NCBI RefSeq assembly: GCF_001185345.1
Contig: NZ_KQ236743.1
Coordinates: forward strand, 1,015,001 to 1,079,000
Length of the DNA stretch: 64,000 nt
Direction: 5' to 3'
From: Dorea sp. D27
GTDB taxonomy: Bacteria > Bacillota > Clostridia > Lachnospirales > Lachnospiraceae
The notes below the pieces were generated by a model. The model saw only the letters and a program-made list of their open reading frames with translations. It searched no databases and had not been told where the DNA came from. The translations under genes were made by a program, and so were the position numbers. Below, in pieces: positions 60,772 through 64,000 of the stretch; the first letter of the stretch is position 1, and the number at the start of each line of letters is the position of its first letter.

Positions 60772-62062
60772 CTATATTATCTCCTGACGTTCCATCCTCT
60801 TCTTGTTCCGGCACATCGACGACTTCCGTAGGCGCCGTGGCGCCTATAGGCATGATGACCGTAAGGTTCCCTTTCGCTATCGCTTTTTCGGACCCTGTGT
60901 ATATTTTAACATCATTCTCAATAATTTCTACCCCCTTTTTCTCTAAATCTTCACAATACTTGTCAAACCGGGCGCTCAGCATAGCCTGAAGCTGTTTATC
61001 ACTGTACTTATGCTTCTCCGTCCTATACGGCTGAATCGTACGTGTTCCCGTCGATACAGGCAGGTAGAATTCCTCTCCTATCTTCCAGCGTTTTTCTTGA
61101 GATAGGACCTCATAATGTTCATAACCATGCTTTCTGCTCCCGAGTCCGAACCGATATCTTCCGATCTTGATATACAGCTCCTGCCTTTTGACCTCGGGAA
61201 GCTCCTTTTCAATATAGGTTATGTCCTGCTCCTGTTCATATGGTATGACTGCTTTCCCTTTGATATCCGCGTCCGATTTATGATAGTGGTATCCGGTCGT
61301 CTCACCGGCGTCATTGTTTACAGGTACTCTGCCGCACACGAGCAGATCACCTTTTTTGACCGCATCTCCTTCCTTGACTTCCGGAGTTCCTTTTCTCGTG
61401 ATAATTTCCGTTATGGTACAGTCAATGTCAGCCACGATATCCTGCGGCTCTTCCTCCTCTTTCCCATCGGCGCTGCCCGTATCCTCTTCTTTCAGCTCCT
61501 CGCCGCCGCCAGCGGCAGGCAGGGAATCCTCATTTTCTTTCACCTGTATGATAAGTCTGGATCCCTGGATGGAGGCGGATACCCAGATGATTCCGTCATA
61601 TTCTTTGCGGATATCTTTTACAATTCTGGCACAGTCCACGCTGGACTTCTTCATCCCGTGCTCGACTTCCTTCGTCTGAAGGAACTCCAGAATGTTTTCA
61701 TCCGTCTGCGACAGGTTTCCCTCTATATCGATATCCCATATAAAAAGAGATAATATGTATATGAGCGCGACACTTAAAAAGGCGCCGATAAAGAATAATT
61801 TTCTTTTCCGGTATCTGTGTAAAAAAAAAGGAAGACCGAACCGCCCTGCTACCACCACTCTTGTTCCGGTCTTCTTGATAATCGGTTTTAACTTGCGGAA
61901 ACCGTCAACAGACATGTACATCTCATACGCTCCGTTAGACGGTCTCAGTCCCCATATGTAGATACCTCTGTGGCTGCATGCATTCAAAAACCTTTCTGCC
62001 GAATAACCGATTACACGAATCTGTACGTATCCTTTTATATATCGAATCATGGATAAAAGCAA
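60746..62062 (-). CDS. yqfD: YqfD, stage IV sporulation-type membrane protein
   Basis: This 438-residue protein has one membrane segment (about 90-110) after a short N-terminal domain and a long outer part (GNLSQTDENILEFLQTKEVEHGMKK, in part). In Bacillus yqfD is sigma-E-controlled and needed for sporulation. The region with QDIVADIDCTITEIITRKGTPEVKEGD is the typical core. The TTG start at 62062 follows AAAGGGGG. It lies 13 bases after yqfC. Confidence 0.9.
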   Translation of the reverse strand: MLLSMIRYIKGYVQIRVIGYSAERFLNACSHRGIYIWGLRPSNGAYEMYMSVDGFRKLKPIIKKTGTRVVVAGRFGLPFFLHRYRKRKLFFIGAFLSVALIYILSLFIWDIDIEGNLSQTDENILEFLQTKEVEHGMKKSSVDCARIVKDIRKEYDGIIWVSASIQGSRLIIQVKENEDSLPAAGGGEELKEEDTGSADGKEEEEPQDIVADIDCTITEIITRKGTPEVKEGDAVKKGDLLVCGRVPVNNDAGETTGYHYHKSDADIKGKAVIPYEQEQDITYIEKELPEVKRQELYIKIGRYRFGLGSRKHGYEHYEVLSQEKRWKIGEEFYLPVSTGTRTIQPYRTEKHKYSDKQLQAMLSARFDKYCEDLEKKGVEIIENDVKIYTGSEKAIAKGNLTVIMPIGATAPTEVVDVPEQEEDGTSGDNIDGNDGDSH

Positions 62063-62075
62063 ATCTTATCCCCCT

Positions 62076-62378
62076 TTAGTGATGATATTCTATGGACTCT
62101 ATCCGCCCAGTCACTTTCATCTCATCATTCGTATAATATGCAACCTGAAGGTTCTTACCGGCGATTCTGATCTGCCCGATCTTCGTCTGTATGCGTACGA
62201 GGGCGTCTGTATATTCCAGTATGCCCCTGTAATTCTCCAGGTTCATCTCCAACTGCCCGGTTATGGTAAGTACGGGCATCCCAAGCACTACGTCTTTCGG
62301 CATCTCGGAGGCCTCTGCAACTTTATTCCTGAACGACTGGCTCTCTATATCCTGTCTGCGCTCTTTCTTTCTTGCCTT
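62076..62378 (-). CDS. yqfC: YqfC/YabP family sporulation protein
   Basis: This protein of about 100 residues has VLGMPVLTITGQLEMNLENYRGILEY (in part), typical of YabP/YqfC. It is the usual partner of yqfD. I prefer the ATG at 62378; the open frame starts six codons earlier within a hairpin. The probable sigma-E promoter is listed separately. Confidence 0.88.
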   Translation of the reverse strand, partial: KARKKERRQDIESQSFRNKVAEASEMPKDVVLGMPVLTITGQLEMNLENYRGILEYTDALVRIQTKIGQIRIAGKNLQVAYYTNDEMKVTGRIESIEYHH

Positions 62379-62389
62379 CATAAAACACT

Positions 62390-62423
62390 GCCACACATAG
62401 TTTTATAGTAATCTATGTGTGGC
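62390..62423 (-). terminator. stem-loop between the uncharacterised pair and yqfC
   Basis: GCCACACATAG and CTATGTGTGGC are perfect 11-bp arms around a 12-base AT-rich loop. The stem lies just after the DUF6179-like gene and before the yqfC start; the T-run is weak. Confidence 0.6.
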
Positions 62424-62438
62424 TTCTGCCCTTTATAC
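62410..62438 (-). promoter_or_regulatory. candidate sigma-E promoter of yqfC-yqfD
   Basis: On the minus strand CATAGATT (62417-62410) matches the Bacillus sigma-E -10 CATACAHT at 7 of 8. A 14-base spacer separates it from GTATAAA, a weak match to the -35 KMATATT. Confidence 0.35.
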
Positions 62439-62470
62439 ATTGTCCCTGGAAATATTCCCTTTCCGGAAGA

Positions 62471-63304
62471 TTACAGGAAGAGCGCTTCCAGCACACGATG
62501 TTTTGTGCCATGGAAGATCCGAAGCGCGTACTCTCTCCTCATGTTCTGAAAATATTCCTGCTCGCTGCCAAGCCCGGCCGCCTCCGCAATCATACGGATA
62601 TAAGCGCCGGCCTTGCGTTCTACTTCCGGCAGGCTATCCTCGCGGAAGTACATTCCTATCTTCTCAATGTCGTTTTTCTCCAATACCAGACTTGAAAAAG
62701 GATGTTCTGCAATGATACATCCTATGGCGTTAAGAAGGGCAAGAGAACAGAGATTCTCCATATACAGGACTCCAAACCGTTCCTCAGTCCTGCGAAGCAG
62801 CTCTCTCACTGCCGAAGTCTGAAAGCAGCTTAATAACCTGCTTTCCGTCTCTATATCGCACAGATATTCATATATGAGGTCTATTCCGCACCGGTCTACA
62901 TATGTTCCGACCGTTGGGTAATCCAGAGTTATGATATGGTTCTGGGGCTGGAACCGCACGTCATAATAGAGGAAGAAGGCGGGCATTCCTCCAGTAATCG
63001 TATCCTTGTAGTTCCTGCAGCCATAATCTTCAAAATCTGCCGTCAGCCTGTTGTAGGCTTCCCTCGCACGGTTCGTTTTATCCAGCACCTGTGCATAACC
63101 TGCCTCGTAGGCCTCCGCCGCCTTCACCTTCCTGCCGCCGGCCGGTACATTGCCACATGCGGCCTCTTGCTCTTCTATGCAATAGATAACCGCTCCCATG
63201 AGCATCTGCGCGTTTTCATAGGTCACCGAGCTGCTCTCTTTTGACGTATACTTTTCCGCCAGCATGGCCGTGACCGGCACGAGTTCTTCCAGCTTATATT
63301 CCAT
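62471..63304 (-). CDS. uncharacterised protein, probably DUF6179
   Basis: This 277-residue protein is soluble and mostly helical with a Tyr-rich middle (GGMPAFFLYYDVRFQPQNHIITLDYPTV, in part). I recognise no catalytic motif. I recall DUF6179 and DUF6323 genes as neighbours in Lachnospiraceae, and the lengths fit loosely. GGAGGAGGGG precedes the ATG; it lies 18 bases after its partner, so the two are an operon. Confidence 0.6.
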   Translation of the reverse strand: MEYKLEELVPVTAMLAEKYTSKESSSVTYENAQMLMGAVIYCIEEQEAACGNVPAGGRKVKAAEAYEAGYAQVLDKTNRAREAYNRLTADFEDYGCRNYKDTITGGMPAFFLYYDVRFQPQNHIITLDYPTVGTYVDRCGIDLIYEYLCDIETESRLLSCFQTSAVRELLRRTEERFGVLYMENLCSLALLNAIGCIIAEHPFSSLVLEKNDIEKIGMYFREDSLPEVERKAGAYIRMIAEAAGLGSEQEYFQNMRREYALRIFHGTKHRVLEALFL

Positions 63305-63322
63305 ATGTCCCCTCCTCCTTTA

Positions 63323-63868
63323 CTACTCCCAGAACAATTCTCTGAGGGCTTCCGTATACAGTTCACTGTCCCAACGCTGCTCTTCGCTCAATTCTTCGTA
63401 TTCCCCCTTTCCCCCGAACGCCTCATATCCCCGGTACCCGGCCCTCACCGCAGCCGAAAAGCGTGTCAGGCACGTCCCTTCCAGATATTCCATATCTCTA
63501 AAACATACCGTCTCGAACTGCTCTTTCATAAAAGTCAGCAGCTCTTCGTCTGTCAGCCTGTCCTGTGCCTCATTCTTGAACACATAGAAGATGTCCTGAA
63601 GCCTGGCCAGCGTCTCGGCATAATCCTGCCGGCTGATGTACTGGGAATCACAGAACACGAACATCAGCTTATCCAGGATACCTCTGCCAAATTCCACCCT
63701 CTGATGCTTCTTCAGGCTTTCCTGTTTTGCTGCAATCAAGGCCGCTGCCTCCTCCCGGGTAAGGCTGAGGCCGAACTGCCTTCCGATTATTTCGTTGCAG
63801 GAATTTACCGCAGCCAGCTCCTCCTTATCCCTGTTGGCCGAAAGAAGCTCATATAATGCTTTATCCAT
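63323..63868 (-). CDS. uncharacterised protein, probably DUF6323
   Basis: This 181-residue, soluble, helical protein (YELLSANRDKEELAAVNSCN, GLSLTREEAAALIAAKQESL) has no catalytic motif I know. The name is from memory of the family that accompanies DUF6179. AAAGGAGG precedes the ATG. It is the first gene of the pair and has its own promoter. Confidence 0.6.
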   Translation of the reverse strand: MDKALYELLSANRDKEELAAVNSCNEIIGRQFGLSLTREEAAALIAAKQESLKKHQRVEFGRGILDKLMFVFCDSQYISRQDYAETLARLQDIFYVFKNEAQDRLTDEELLTFMKEQFETVCFRDMEYLEGTCLTRFSAAVRAGYRGYEAFGGKGEYEELSEEQRWDSELYTEALRELFWE

Positions 63869-63897
63869 ACCATGTACCTCCTTTACCTTAGTCGTCT

Positions 63898-63926
63898 ATT
63901 ATATGACCGTGCGCATATGATTACAA
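63898..63926 (-). promoter_or_regulatory. sigma-A promoter of the uncharacterised pair
   Basis: On the minus strand TTGTAA (63926-63921) and TATAAT (63903-63898) are separated by 17 bases, 29 bases before the ATG. Confidence 0.7.
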
Positions 63927-63970
63927 GTCTTGAAAAATCAGCCGTTTTATGCTATGATAAGTACAGAAAA

Positions 63971-64000
63971 AAGGAGCAGATAGTTGAAAATCTGCTCCTT
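63971..64000 (-). terminator. intrinsic terminator for a gene beyond the right edge
   Basis: AAGGAGCAGAT and ATCTGCTCCTT form an 11-bp stem with an 8-base loop; on the minus strand TTTTTT follows. It probably closes a transcription unit lying to the right of the window. Confidence 0.8.

Noticed and set aside
62424..62470. GAATATT as sigma-E -35 for yqfC
   Set aside because: No -10 at the required spacing; a different pair at 62410-62438 fits somewhat better.
1..64000. CRISPR arrays, tRNA or rRNA genes, insertion sequences
   Set aside because: No regularly spaced direct repeats, no cloverleaf-like segment in any gap, and no transposase frame was seen.

Overview
The window looks like a chromosomal segment of a spore-forming, bile-acid-transforming member of the Lachnospiraceae (Clostridium cluster XIVa). 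The bai genes and their order resemble what I recall of Clostridium hylemonae and Clostridium scindens. Support comes from a near-canonical BaiA beside a baiJ-baiK-baiL set, sporulation genes (yqfC, yqfD, a SpoVB/MurJ-like flippase, a BofC-like protein), Gram-positive LexA boxes, and the Firmicute order of mre/min/rod genes. The species assignment is from memory of gene families, not a database search. No tRNA, rRNA, CRISPR array, insertion sequence or prophage is visible.

Left part (1-8 kb): the 3' end of an ECF sigma factor gene leads into a membrane protein and a two-gene ABC-2 exporter. After a strong bidirectional terminator comes an SOS module: lexA and a divergent YneA-like LysM gene, with four LexA-box-like sites between them, then a chromosomal-type tyrosine recombinase. 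An MFS transporter and a divergent AraC regulator follow.

Signalling and bile acid part (8-20.4 kb): a REC/GGDEF/EAL c-di-GMP protein and a hybrid histidine kinase form an operon behind a long structured leader. A divergent LysR gene separates them from baiA1 and the baiJKL operon. BaiJ (FMN/FAD reductase), BaiK (type III CoA transferase), BaiL (SDR) and BaiA (3-alpha-hydroxy bile acid dehydrogenase) together point to bile acid CoA activation/exchange, 3-oxidoreduction and reductive formation of (allo-)secondary bile acids.

Middle (20.7-33 kb): a two-component system plus an FtsX-type ABC transporter, with GTGACA repeats in front of the permease that look like response-regulator sites. Then a TtcA-like thiolase, a cytidylate-kinase-like gene, and the division/maturation cluster yhcC-hlyD-like-yggS-sepF-ylmH-lspA-rluD. 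A DUF378 gene carries a perfect sigma-G-type promoter.

Right part (33-64 kb) is housekeeping, almost all on the minus strand. One block is the morphogenesis operon DUF4321-radC-mreB-mreC-mreD-pbp2-minC-minD-minE-rodA-mgsA-dacF. Next are two flavoproteins, one of the HI0933/BaiN family. The mismatch-repair/tRNA operon is mutS-mutL-miaA-(TPR-like)-(methionine gamma-lyase-like)-baiN-like. The last block is yqfC-yqfD-phoH-ybeY-flippase-bofC-like-DUF896-FCL-DUF4250-miaB, followed at the right edge by a pair of uncharacterised genes (probably DUF6323/DUF6179). The gene content suggests coordinated envelope growth, division, sporulation and RNA modification, with the bai locus as the accessory metabolic element.
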